Origin: a virus
DNA: 28,292 nt
Virus record (IMG/VR): IMGVR_UViG_3300035698_015701
Span: 1-28,292 of that record
Reading direction: 5' to 3' (one strand)
Positions 1 through 6,474 of the stretch are shown piece by piece (within the stretch, counting starts at the first letter, position 1; each line of letters starts with the position of its first letter). A program made the position numbers and the translations under genes. The notes beneath the pieces were generated by a model. It did no database searches. It was not told the DNA's origin and saw only the letters and a list, made by a program, of their open reading frames with translations.

Positions 1-83
1 TAGTATTCCCCTACCGTAGTATATTAACCTTTTTTTTTTCTATGATTTTGATACTTGTATCGTATTTTCCCTCCCGTAGTATA
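1..83. repeat. Imperfect direct repeat pair in the leading intergenic stretch
   Basis: Two copies of a roughly 23-base sequence lie at 1-23 and 60-83. Both have the form T-A/C-GTATT, then a C-rich run, then CCGTAGTATA. They differ by one indel and a few substitutions, and a run of ten T residues lies between them. The stretch 1-190 has no gene I can support; it is AT-rich compared with the coding regions. The copies may be operators or parts of a promoter. I could not find a convincing -35/-10 pair at normal spacing. The window starts inside this region, so the element may continue upstream. Confidence 0.4.
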
Positions 84-174
84 AAGATACCCATAATAAC
101 GGGTGTAAGTGTATCCCTATCCCTGGGTTACGTATTGGTTTTTCACCGATATTCTCCTTAATCAAAAATCGATT

Positions 175-187
175 CCCCGATAAGGGG
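175..187 (+). promoter_or_regulatory. Small hairpin over the ribosome binding site of the first gene
   Basis: CCCC at 175-178 can pair with GGGG at 184-187 across a GATAA loop. The 3' arm is the purine-rich sequence that would serve as the Shine-Dalgarno site for the ATG at 191. Pairing would hide the site, so the stem could damp translation. The stem is only four base pairs. The string TTCCCCGATAA is found again at 16049-16059, inside the terminator-like region downstream of the Mu F-like gene. Confidence 0.25.
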
Positions 188-190
188 TCC

Positions 191-670
191 ATGAAGAAAA
201 AAGAACCATCTCGGATTTCGGACCTACTTGGTCCGAATGCAAACTTGGGGCCGGCAAAACCAAAGCCACCGAAGTTGTCATTGAGAGGATTGCTTCGAAA
301 AGCACTTCGCAAATACAGGAACGAACGTGACAAGAAAATCGGTCGAACAAAAGCAGATGTGTTGATGGATACTGTAGTAGATGCTGCGTTGACGGGAGAC
401 CCAAAGTTCAATACACCGCTTATCAAACTGCTCATGGAGAGCATCGATGGTAAGCCAACGCAAACGGTTATCACGAACCCGGACGAGAGAGATGGACTCA
501 ACAAACTCACGGATGCCCAACTCATGGAACTCATCCCGGGCATCACAATCATCACGAGGGAAGAATATGAAACGCTCAAAATCGAACGGGAGACGCCTCC
601 GAAAAAGAGGAAGGCGAAGAAGCGGAAGCGAAAGTCCTCTTCGGAGCCTAAGTCTTCCAAAGGCGATTGA
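191..670 (+). CDS. Basic protein, possible small-terminase-like / DUF5681-like
   Basis: 159 residues, strongly basic. The N-terminus has a Pro/Lys-rich stretch (PNANLGPAKPKPPKLSLRG, residues about 15-33). A helical core with the pattern RTKADVLMDTVVDAALTGD and LLMESIDGKPTQ follows (about 50-90). The C-terminus is a Lys/Arg/Ser-rich tail. The core, with its 'ALxGDxxxxxxLxxxIDGKPxQ' ending, resembles short phage proteins annotated as DUF5681 or small terminase subunits, which are DNA-binding. That assignment is by motif memory only. It lies about 10 kb from the large terminase, which weakens the TerS reading. The ATG at 191 has an AAGGGG site just upstream. The basic tail could bind DNA or be disordered. 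Confidence 0.6.
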   Translation: MKKKEPSRISDLLGPNANLGPAKPKPPKLSLRGLLRKALRKYRNERDKKIGRTKADVLMDTVVDAALTGDPKFNTPLIKLLMESIDGKPTQTVITNPDERDGLNKLTDAQLMELIPGITIITREEYETLKIERETPPKKRKAKKRKRKSSSEPKSSKGD

Positions 671-719
671 TCCGCGTGTACTGTCCGGTGATGAGGCAGT
701 CACACGGGAGCGACACCGA

Positions 720-869
720 ATGGGGTGCATTGGCAAGTACGTGCCTGGTTGGCATGGAGATGATCCGTTTACCAGGGAGGCCCCGAGGGAGAGAAAACGC
801 GACCTTTCGGGCACCAAGATGTTATACGAGGGTCTAAGTGTTTTAGAAAGGACGGGCGAGGATGCTTGA
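720..869 (+). CDS. Small protein of unknown function (49 aa)
   Basis: The frame reads MGCIGKYVPGWHGDDPFT and onward to a stop at 867-869. The ATG at 720 is preceded by CGGGAG at a good distance. The frame is open further upstream but there overlaps the previous gene in another frame, so I use the internal ATG. The stop overlaps the next start by eight bases, which fits coupled translation. No family recognised. The composition is charged, with no membrane segment and no cysteine pair. Confidence 0.5.
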   Translation: MGCIGKYVPGWHGDDPFTREAPRERKRDLSGTKMLYEGLSVLERTGEDA

Positions 870-1233
870 CGTGATGACGATGATGGAGAGGGGACCGATT
901 GCCTACGCGGTACGGATCGGGAACGAGGTACGGCTCTGTGCTACGATGAGTGATGCGGAGGCACTTTCACCGCCAGGGGCCGCTCCGATAGAAACGGTAT
1001 ATCCTTACAACCTCGACCTCAAGGTCAGTATACAGCTACGGGATGACCTCTCCGGTGATCCAGATAAGGAAAGACAGACTATCGCCCAGGCAGTGGTCCA
1101 ACAGCTCGCTCAGATATGTATGCAGATCAAGGACCATGAGCAAACGAACGCACCGAAGGTCATTCGGGCTACTGAGTGCCTACCACCAAAACTCGGCAAG
1201 AATCCGAACGGGATACGAATCGTGAGAAGGTAA
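862..1233 (+). CDS. Unknown protein (123 aa)
   Basis: Begins at ATG 862 with AAAGGA about eight bases upstream, and overlaps the preceding stop. The N-terminal half (residues 10-60) looks like a small beta-rich domain with VRIGNEVRLCATMSD and a proline-rich loop. Residues 60-100 form a likely helix (KERQTIAQAVVQQLAQICMQ). The C-terminus is basic. An in-frame GTG at 874 is an alternative start. No family recognised. It is part of a run of small accessory genes. Confidence 0.6.
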   Translation: MLDVMTMMERGPIAYAVRIGNEVRLCATMSDAEALSPPGAAPIETVYPYNLDLKVSIQLRDDLSGDPDKERQTIAQAVVQQLAQICMQIKDHEQTNAPKVIRATECLPPKLGKNPNGIRIVRR

Positions 1234-1255
1234 CGGAAGGAATAGTGGCAGACGG

Positions 1256-1390
1256 ATGATAGTCATTGTTCACATCCTATTCTTCGTTGGGGTATTCTTC
1301 GGGGGGTGGTCTGCGTTGTCATACCCCAGGAGTAAACGAGAGTGGCGAGAGATCTTGGAAGCATTCGAGAACCGGAAAGGGCGAGGATAA
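1256..1390 (+). CDS. Small single-pass membrane protein (44 aa)
   Basis: A short frame that is easily missed. ATG at 1256 starts MIVIVHILFFVGVFFGGW, a continuous hydrophobic segment of about 18-20 residues, followed by a basic, helical tail (YPRSKREWREILEAFENRK). The arrangement is typical of a one-helix inner-membrane protein with a charged tail on the far side. The TAA stop shares its last base with the next ATG (TAATG at 1388-1392), which supports translation. The nearest purine-rich site (GGAAGG) is about 14 bases upstream, longer than usual. Function unknown. A lysis or superinfection-exclusion role is possible but not shown. Confidence 0.6.
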   Translation: MIVIVHILFFVGVFFGGWSALSYPRSKREWREILEAFENRKGRG

Positions 1391-1677
1391 TGCACAAGGA
1401 AAACGCGGCGAAGGCTGTGGAGTTGGCAAGGGCTTGGGTCGAGGCGAACGAGGAACTCAAGGTGGCGGACATGGCGCTCAAAGCAGCAACCGCAACCCAA
1501 ACCGCAGTCTTCAACAAACTCGATGCGGCAAAGAAGCATCTCCACACTCACCTCCCACACGGGGCGTCTCGACCCCGGACGCTCGTGAATGTGCCCGGCG
1601 TCAAGGGTTTGGTGATGGTTGAGGCCGGTGGAATCCGAATTCTGGAGTCGGACGAAATGATCGGATTTGAGGGTTAA
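1390..1677 (+). CDS. Alpha-helical protein of unknown function (95 aa)
   Basis: I start at ATG 1390, which overlaps the TAA of the previous gene, with GGGCGAGG upstream. The frame is open further upstream but that part overlaps the membrane protein. Residues 1-60 are an Ala/Glu/Lys-rich helix likely to form a coiled coil (ENAAKAVELARAWVEANEEL). Residues 60-95 look like a short beta segment (VNVPGVKGLVMVEAGGIRIL). No family recognised. Confidence 0.65.
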   Translation: MHKENAAKAVELARAWVEANEELKVADMALKAATATQTAVFNKLDAAKKHLHTHLPHGASRPRTLVNVPGVKGLVMVEAGGIRILESDEMIGFEG

Positions 1678-1716
1678 CTCGATGCTATCAACCGTGTTAC
1701 GTACAATTCGGGCGAT

Positions 1717-1855
1717 TTATAGGATCGGACCCTCAATTACTAGGAGAACCATATATATATATATATATAATAGTATATATTTATATAACTATAGTTATAC
1801 AAAAGGGAATACTTATCGGTATTCATATATACCCCTCCCCTACTATCTAAGGGTC
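1717..1855 (+). repeat. AT-tract element, copy A, with inverted arms
   Basis: The block at 1717-1787 matches 27629-27699 at nearly every base. It has the order AGGATCG, ACCCT, AATTACTAGGAGAACC, then an alternating AT tract of about 19 bases, then TTTATATA at 1780-1787. A right arm at about 1838-1855 (CCCTACTATCTAAGGGTC) is an imperfect reverse complement of the left arm (GGACCCTCAATTACTAGG, 1727-1744), about 13 of 18 positions. The stretch 1678-1859 has no gene I can support. The element sits just before the gene at 1860, so a promoter or transcript hairpin is the simplest reading. Confidence 0.75.
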
Positions 1856-1859
1856 AAAA

Positions 1860-2141
1860 ATGATAAATAATCCTAACACGGGTATTATCCGTCTCCACTG
1901 CCCGTCATGCGGGACCAAGGGCTTGGAAGTCGACGCTGATGTGATCAACGCTGACGCTCCGGTCCAGTGCCCGATCTGTATGAAATGCATGTGGGTGGTC
2001 CGCCGGGTTGACCGTGTTGTGTTTGTAATCCCGCCTTCCCGTTCGGCCGAACTCGCCGCCAGCACACTTCGGGCCGAGCGGAGTCAACTCGTCGCCGAAC
2101 TTGGGAAGATACTACCTGCCGAGAAAACGGAATGGAACTAA
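1860..2141 (+). CDS. Zinc-ribbon protein (93 aa)
   Basis: Two CxxC pairs (CPSC at residues 14-17, CPIC at about 37-40) with a further Cys three residues on, as in treble-clef or ribbon zinc domains. The C-terminal part is helical (ELAASTLRAERSQLVAEL). Zinc-ribbon proteins of this size are common as small DNA- or RNA-binding accessory proteins in tailed viruses. The target is unknown. It is the first gene after repeat copy A, and the ATG is only a few bases past the right arm (GGGTCAAAA), so translation may be tied to that element. The stop overlaps the next gene. Confidence 0.7.
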   Translation: MINNPNTGIIRLHCPSCGTKGLEVDADVINADAPVQCPICMKCMWVVRRVDRVVFVIPPSRSAELAASTLRAERSQLVAELGKILPAEKTEWN

Positions 2142-2554
2142 CCATGACCGGGCGCGATTTTTACGACCACATCCAAGTTGATCCGCGCTTCAAATGGATC
2201 GGGGTACGGGAGGCCGAAGAGGACTTCCCTGACGGGGCGGTAATCGGCTCCACCGATGGTGCCTTCCCCATGGAGTTATCGGTGAGGAGCATCCTGGAGC
2301 AGCCGTGGGAGGAACTCACTGGGGTACTCGACCGGAAACGCCCCGCTGATGTCATTGGTCACATGGCTCGAATCGTTGGGTACTATGGTGTGACCCGAAA
2401 CTGGAACAAGTCCAAGCTGGCTGAACTGCGGGACCGTCGCAAGGGGAACTATGGTCTCATGGAGCGAACCCCGAACCTGAAATCCGAACTGCCAGATGAG
2501 ATACGGGAGATGGTCGCCAAGGGCCGTCCGGACGAAATGGTATGTGAACTGTGA
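2132..2554 (+). CDS. Protein with NrdD C-terminus-like motif
   Basis: 140 residues from ATG 2132. An in-frame ATG at 2144 (MTGRDFYDHI) is an equally good start. Residues about 77-112 read RIVGYYGVTRNWNKSKLAEL and then DRRKGNYGL. This resembles the end of class III ribonucleotide reductases (NrdD), which typically has RVVGYxxPVxNWNxGKxxE. Here the upstream zinc cysteines and the glycyl-radical region of NrdD are absent, so it is not a reductase. Similar short phage proteins exist that carry only this segment; their role is unknown to me. It overlaps the preceding stop by ten bases and ends just before the tRNA cluster. Confidence 0.6.
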   Translation: MELTMTGRDFYDHIQVDPRFKWIGVREAEEDFPDGAVIGSTDGAFPMELSVRSILEQPWEELTGVLDRKRPADVIGHMARIVGYYGVTRNWNKSKLAELRDRRKGNYGLMERTPNLKSELPDEIREMVAKGRPDEMVCEL

Positions 2555-2557
2555 GAA

Positions 2558-2633
2558 CGCCCCGTAGTGAAATGGCGGAGAGCTTGCCTTACAAGCAGGA
2601 TACATGCTGGTTCGAATCCAGCCGGGCCCACCA
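2558..2633 (+). tRNA. tRNA-Val(TAC)-like, probably degenerate
   Basis: The anticodon arm is good: CTTGC / CTTACAA / GCAGG gives anticodon TAC. The T arm is perfect (GCTGG TTCGAAT CCAGC) and CCA is encoded at 2631-2633. The acceptor stem (CGCCCCG with CGGGCCC) has mismatches at pairs 1-72 and 3-70. The D stem pairs poorly and the variable loop has six bases. It may be a decaying gene or one needing unusual folding. It starts four bases after the preceding stop codon. Confidence 0.55.
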
Positions 2634-2646
2634 TGAGTATATCAGT

Positions 2647-2723
2647 GGGGCTATAGCTCAGACCGGGAGAGCACCTGCCTTGCACGCAGGACGTCGAGGG
2701 TTCGATTCCCTCTGGCTCCACCA
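2647..2723 (+). tRNA. tRNA-Ala(TGC)
   Basis: Full cloverleaf: acceptor GGGGCTA/TGGCTCC with the G3-U70 pair that identifies alanine tRNAs, D stem GCTC/GAGC, anticodon arm CCTGC CTTGCAC GCAGG (anticodon TGC), T arm GAGGG TTCGATT CCCTC, A73 and encoded CCA. Confidence 0.95.
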
Positions 2724-2727
2724 ATCA

Positions 2728-2803
2728 GGCCCCGTAGCTCAGTTGGCAGAGCAGTGGTTTTGTAAACCGCAGGTCGTGGGTTCGGACCCCACCGGGGCCT
2801 CCA
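2728..2803 (+). tRNA. tRNA-Thr(TGT)
   Basis: Full cloverleaf: perfect acceptor GGCCCCG/CGGGGCC, D stem GCTC/GAGC, anticodon arm GTGGT TTTGTAA ACCGC (anticodon TGT), T arm GTGGG TTCGGAC CCCAC, encoded CCA. The discriminator base is U73. Bacterial threonine tRNAs usually have A73, and U73 is known from archaeal ones, so this is a weak hint about host or origin. Confidence 0.95.
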
Positions 2804-2822
2804 TGAGGAAAGGCGAGATAGG

Positions 2823-2888
2823 ATGAAAGTCCTTTGCGTTTGTCATTGTGGCGTTACGCGAAGCGTGGGTTTTGCTTGGGTTGCTTGA
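2823..2888 (+). pseudogene. Truncated tyrosine-phosphatase-like N-terminus
   Basis: A 21-residue frame starts at ATG 2823 after GGCGAGATAGG and reads MKVLCVCHCGVTRSVGFAWV before TGA at 2886. It contains C-X5-R followed by S, the active-site signature at the N-terminus of low-molecular-weight and phage-type protein tyrosine phosphatases (for example MKVLCVCxGGNVRSVxLA in phages). The rest of such a gene (usually over 100 residues) is missing and tRNA-Ile follows 16 bases later. I read it as a gene remnant cut by insertion or deletion at the tRNA cluster. A tiny functional peptide is less likely. Confidence 0.4.
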
Positions 2889-2904
2889 TCTTGGTTCCGA
2901 GGAA

Positions 2905-2980
2905 CGGCTCGTAGCTCAGGGGGCAGAGCGCCCGTCTGATACGCGGGAAGCCGGTGGTTCAAACCCATCCGAGCCGACCA
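2905..2980 (+). tRNA. tRNA-Ile(GAT)
   Basis: Full cloverleaf: acceptor CGGCTCG/CGAGCCG perfect, D stem GCTC/GAGC, anticodon arm CCCGT CTGATAC GCGGG (anticodon GAT), T arm GGTGG TTCAAAC CCATC with one G-U pair, A73 and encoded CCA. The first pair is C1-G72, which is uncommon for an elongator isoleucine tRNA. Confidence 0.93.
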
Positions 2981-2995
2981 ACGAGGGGGAGTAGC

Positions 2996-3175
2996 GTGCC
3001 GACCTACGACTATACATGTCCGTACTGCGGTAGGAGCGTCGAGCGATTCCTTTCGATGTCTTCCGCCCCGAGGACCATTCGGTGTGAGTGTGGGCGCCGG
3101 GCTATGAAGCAGCTTGGATGCGGGGCTGGGATAATCTTCAAAGGTGATGGCTGGTGTAAACCGGAGAGGAAGTGA
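2996..3175 (+). CDS. FmdB-type zinc-ribbon protein
   Basis: 59 residues from GTG 2996, with GAGGGGGAG ideally placed upstream. It starts PTYDYTCPYCG and continues with CECG about 25 residues later. 'PxYDYxCxxCG...F' is the hallmark of the FmdB-like regulatory/zinc-ribbon family (Zn_ribbon_8), found widely in bacteria and often in phages. Members are small and possibly nucleic-acid binding. The reading frame is open upstream through the tRNA-Ile gene, but the zinc ribbon starts here. The 12-codon frame just after it (ATG 3177 to TAG 3215) has a good site GAGAGGA and may be a leader, or chance. Confidence 0.75.
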   Translation: MPTYDYTCPYCGRSVERFLSMSSAPRTIRCECGRRAMKQLGCGAGIIFKGDGWCKPERK

Positions 3176-3219
3176 TATGGAAGACACCAACGAACCCAAC
3201 GTTAAGGGGTGGTAGAACG

Positions 3220-4215
3220 ATGAACCGCCGGGCCTTCATAACCGGGATCACCGGACAGGACGGTAGCTACCTCGCTGAGTTTCTTCTTGGCTGTGGCCAT
3301 GAGGTCTGGGGACTCGTTCGAAGGTCGAGTTCCTTTAACACCGGACGCCTGGAGTCCATCTACAAAGACCCTCACGAGAGAGGAGTAAAGCTCCATCTTG
3401 TCTACGGGGATGTCCTGGACCCGAACTCTATAGCCGCCGCACTGAGGGAGTGTAAGCCGGATGATGTCTACAACCTCGCCGCTCAATCCCATGTCGGGGT
3501 AAGCTTCCAGGAGCCGGTCTACACTGCGGACGTCGCTGGGCTCGGAGCGATGATGGTACTTGATGCTGTTCGACGTGAAGCCCCCAAAGCTCGGGTCTAC
3601 CAGGCGTCGACCTCCGAGATGTTCGGCTCCTCCCCGCCCCCGCAATCGGAGACTACATCATTTCAACCCCGGAGTCCCTACGCGTGTGCAAAGCTCATGG
3701 CCCATCAAATCGCCAAGATGTACCGTGAGGCATATGGGATGTTCGTGAGCTGTGGTATTCTCTTCAACCACGAGTCCCCTCGTCGGGGTCCGACCTTCGT
3801 GACGAAGAAGATCACACGGGCCGCCGCTCGCATCAAGCTCGGGATCCAGCAAAACATCTACCTCGGGAACCTTCACGCTCACCGAGACTGGGGCTGGGCG
3901 CCGGACTACGTCGAGGCAATGTGGATGATGCTCCGGGCCGATGAACCCAGAGACTATGTTGTAGCTACTGGAGAAGAGCACACGGTTCTCGACTTCATCT
4001 GTGAGACGTTCAAGGTGCTCGGACTCGGGGCGTGGCAGGATCGGGTCATTATCGATTCCAGGTACTACCGCCCGACCGAGGTTGACGTTCTTCGAGGAGA
4101 TGCGTCCCTTATCCATTCTGAGCTTGGCTGGCGACCGATGGTGAGATTTAACGAGATCATCCAACGAATGGTTGACGCTGATATGGAGGAGATAAAGCGT
4201 GATACTAAGAGGTAA
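3220..4215 (+). CDS. gmd: GDP-mannose 4,6-dehydratase
   Basis: 331 residues from ATG 3220 (upstream AAGGGGTGG). It converts GDP-D-mannose to GDP-4-dehydro-6-deoxy-D-mannose, the first step to GDP-L-fucose and GDP-rhamnose, in the host cytoplasm. Short-chain dehydrogenase (extended SDR) fold: NADP-binding GITGQDG at residues 9-15, active-site STSEMFG with T131 and E133, and YACAK with Y154 and K158. Gmd-specific signatures are NHESPRRGPTFVTKK (about 183-197) and NLHAHRDWGWAPDY (217-230). The C-terminus RPTEVDVLRGD is also typical. It is slightly shorter than the E. coli enzyme (373). GDP-L-fucose synthase follows with overlap, so the pair forms a complete two-step pathway. All key residues are present. 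Confidence 0.95.
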   Translation: MNRRAFITGITGQDGSYLAEFLLGCGHEVWGLVRRSSSFNTGRLESIYKDPHERGVKLHLVYGDVLDPNSIAAALRECKPDDVYNLAAQSHVGVSFQEPVYTADVAGLGAMMVLDAVRREAPKARVYQASTSEMFGSSPPPQSETTSFQPRSPYACAKLMAHQIAKMYREAYGMFVSCGILFNHESPRRGPTFVTKKITRAAARIKLGIQQNIYLGNLHAHRDWGWAPDYVEAMWMMLRADEPRDYVVATGEEHTVLDFICETFKVLGLGAWQDRVIIDSRYYRPTEVDVLRGDASLIHSELGWRPMVRFNEIIQRMVDADMEEIKRDTKR

Positions 4216-5149
4216 GAAAGTCCTCGTTACTGGCGGAGCCGGGTTCCTCGGAAAACGGGTCACGAAACTCCTACGGGGTATGTACTGCTCTGAAGTCATT
4301 GTGCCCAGAAGCTCTCGCTACGATCTGACGCGCGAGATTGACGTGGCTTGTCTTATGGCAAGAGAGAGGCCGGATATTGTAATCCACCTTGCTGCGGTAT
4401 GTGGGGGCATCGGGGCGAACCGAGATAGGCCGGGGACGTTCTTCCACGACAACATGGCTATGGGGCTCAACGTCGTTCATGAGGCAACGTTCAGCGGGGT
4501 CGAGAAGATCGTGCTTGTTGGTACTGTGTGTTCATATCCGAAGTTCACTGTGACCCCTTTCCGCGAGGATGACCTTTGGGCCGGTTATCCCGAGGAGACG
4601 AACGCCCCTTACGGTCTCGCAAAGAAGGCGCTGATCGTGATGGCTAACGCCTACAGGGAACAGTATGGGACCAATATCATCTATCTCATCCCGGCCAACC
4701 TCTACGGTCCTGGGGACAACTTCGACCCCCATACGAGTCACGTCATCCCCGCCATCATTCGGAAGTGTGTTGAGGCGGTACGCTCCGGAGCAGATGAGGT
4801 TGTGCTCTGGGGCACCGGAACACCAACGCGTGAGTTCCTTTATGTTGACGACGCCGCAAACGGGATTGTTACTGCGGCGGAGAAGTATGATGACACCGAT
4901 CCGGTTAACCTCGGGACCGGAAACGCGATTTCGATTCTTCGGTTGACAAAGACGATTTCTGCGCTCGTGGGGTTCACTGGACGTTTGACTTGGGACAGCT
5001 CGCAGCCGAACGGTCAACCAAAACGTCGGTTGGACATATCACGGGCTAAGGAAACTTTCGGGTGGGAAGCAAAGGTCAAACTTGAAGATGGCCTTCGCCA
5101 AACCATCGACTGGTACATGAATCATGAAGGAGATGGACATGGACGCTAA
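4199..5149 (+). CDS. fcl: GDP-L-fucose synthase (3,5-epimerase/4-reductase)
   Basis: 316 residues from GTG 4199, inside the last codons of gmd, with GGAGG about nine bases upstream. It converts the Gmd product to GDP-L-fucose using NADPH. Extended SDR: TGGAGFLG at 11-18, HLAAVCGGIGANRDRP (about 63-78), which is the WcaG/Fcl signature, active-site GTVCSYPK (108-115), and YGLAK with Y138 and K142. REFLYVDDAA and the C-terminal LGW-type ending also fit (here FGWEAKV). GDP-L-fucose synthases are usually about 310-320 residues, so the length fits. With gmd it would supply fucose to the transferases encoded at 18550-27434. A related epimerase-reductase making another 6-deoxyhexose cannot be excluded. 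Confidence 0.9.
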   Translation: MILRGKKVLVTGGAGFLGKRVTKLLRGMYCSEVIVPRSSRYDLTREIDVACLMARERPDIVIHLAAVCGGIGANRDRPGTFFHDNMAMGLNVVHEATFSGVEKIVLVGTVCSYPKFTVTPFREDDLWAGYPEETNAPYGLAKKALIVMANAYREQYGTNIIYLIPANLYGPGDNFDPHTSHVIPAIIRKCVEAVRSGADEVVLWGTGTPTREFLYVDDAANGIVTAAEKYDDTDPVNLGTGNAISILRLTKTISALVGFTGRLTWDSSQPNGQPKRRLDISRAKETFGWEAKVKLEDGLRQTIDWYMNHEGDGHGR

Positions 5150-5942
5150 TCCTCCGTTGCCGGAAAGAGACAAGATGCTCCCGGGGTCGGGGAAGTTGCT
5201 CGACGCCGCTGGTGAGGAAGTGGACGTAACCGCTCTGCTCGTAAGTATCGCCGCTGGGGTGGGCGGGGACTGGGACGTTGACCAGCTCCGGGTACTCGCT
5301 ACCGCACAGCTAGCACAACTTGAGTTGATCAGGGCTTCAAACGCCGCAACACAAGTCACAAACGCCACTCTCGCGGCTTCCAATGCAGCGATACAAACAG
5401 CGGTACAGATTCTTGACAACTTCGTTGGAACTATCGACGCCGCTCACGGCGCGGGTATCGCGATAATGGGGGGCAAGGCCGAGTCCACCGTCCCAACTGA
5501 GGTTGCAGATGGAGATGGTGTTGCGCTCAACATTGATACATTCGGTCGTCTCGTTCAGCTTGCAACCGACCTTGCCCAGGGGGCTCTCTCCATATCTAAT
5601 ATCGCCCCGGCGCAGATGCAGACCGCAAAATGGGAAGACTGGGCCGCGCTCACCGCTCCGGACGACGAGACCCCTGAAGCCACGGTTGACCCATACAAGA
5701 ATATCACCGTTGAGTATATCATTGGTTCTATCCAAACGTCGGTTGACTTGATCATATGGGCTAGTATTGATGGGGGAGCAACGTGGGCGGAAGCGTGGAG
5801 CGGTACAGTCCTCGCTGCTGATCTGCAGACGAATATAGTCACGTTCACCGGGAAGGCGTTTGACCGAATCAAAGGTGAGCTTCATGGGGAAGCTGGTGGA
5901 ACTGATGTAACGGTCACATTCAAGGTCATGACCGGTAATTAA
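5139..5942 (+). CDS. Probable virion structural protein
   Basis: 267 residues from ATG 5139, chosen because AAGGAG lies seven bases upstream; ATGs at 5124 and 5133 are alternatives. It overlaps the end of fcl. Residues 45-115 are a long Ala/Gln/Asn-rich helical segment (TAQLAQLELIRASNAATQ), probably a coiled coil. Residues 140-267 look like a beta-sandwich ending (NITVEYIIGSIQTSVDLIIW, SIDGGATWAEAWSG). A coiled-coil stem followed by a beta domain is common in tail or neck appendages. No named family recognised. The following genes are also probable surface proteins. Confidence 0.65.
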   Translation: MDANPPLPERDKMLPGSGKLLDAAGEEVDVTALLVSIAAGVGGDWDVDQLRVLATAQLAQLELIRASNAATQVTNATLAASNAAIQTAVQILDNFVGTIDAAHGAGIAIMGGKAESTVPTEVADGDGVALNIDTFGRLVQLATDLAQGALSISNIAPAQMQTAKWEDWAALTAPDDETPEATVDPYKNITVEYIIGSIQTSVDLIIWASIDGGATWAEAWSGTVLAADLQTNIVTFTGKAFDRIKGELHGEAGGTDVTVTFKVMTGN

Positions 5943-5960
5943 CCTAGAAAGGTATACAAG

Positions 5961-6461
5961 ATGATCGTAGCAGAAAACGCAGTTCCTGGTGTTAACAGCG
6001 CAGCGAACAGTGAATCACGAGACGTGATTGGAAATAAGGATGACGACCATGACGGCAACTCAATTCTGGCCGACGTTCATACTGTACTAGAGCATATCCA
6101 TACCGCATCCAAGGTTTATCCTACACTCGTAGCAGGAGTGGCCGTTGCCGGAGCCGCAGGAGCGTGGGGGCTCGGTAGCTTTGTGGAGATCGTTCCGAAC
6201 GCTGGGATTGGTTCTGCCTTCGATATCCATTACATTAGCGTCGAAGCCCTTGACGATAATGCTGTATATGAATTGGTCATCTACGCCGTGGAGACCGAGA
6301 TTGGGCGTGTCCGCTTTACGAAGAACGCAAACCAGGATGGTATTGCTAACGTTCCGTTCATAACGGCGATCATCCCTGGGGGCACTCAGATACAAGCTAA
6401 ACTGGCGTCGTCTACCGGCAACTCTGTTGCGACGATTAGTATTTTCTACCATACGTACTAG
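5961..6461 (+). CDS. Probable virion structural protein (166 aa)
   Basis: ATG 5961 with AGAAAGG upstream. The N-terminal helix region contains NKDDDHDGNSILADVHTVLE, then EHIHTASKVYPTL, a phrase I associate with small phage head or tail-fibre-adjacent proteins that have a stem helix of the form 'GNKxDxxxxxSIxxxLxxxxxHxHxxxKVYPT'. The C-terminal 100 residues are beta-rich with no charged active-site pattern (VEIVPNAGIGSAFDIHYISV onward). No enzyme motif. Between other structural genes; likely a decoration or appendage protein. Confidence 0.6.
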   Translation: MIVAENAVPGVNSAANSESRDVIGNKDDDHDGNSILADVHTVLEHIHTASKVYPTLVAGVAVAGAAGAWGLGSFVEIVPNAGIGSAFDIHYISVEALDDNAVYELVIYAVETEIGRVRFTKNANQDGIANVPFITAIIPGGTQIQAKLASSTGNSVATISIFYHTY

Positions 6462-6474
6462 AAAGTGGTGAACG

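Noticed and set aside
1-190. CRISPR array or origin of replication in the repeat-bearing leader
   Set aside because: Only two imperfect copies with no regular spacers, and no iteron set or replication gene nearby.
447-719. Upstream extension of the 49-residue gene
   Set aside because: The extension overlaps the 159-residue gene and gives an Arg/Ser-rich, shadow-like sequence; the ATG at 720 has a ribosome site.
1667-1870. 67-codon frame across repeat copy A (Ile/Tyr-rich)
   Set aside because: It is a translation of the AT tract (YIYIYN pattern) and reads through a structured repeat.
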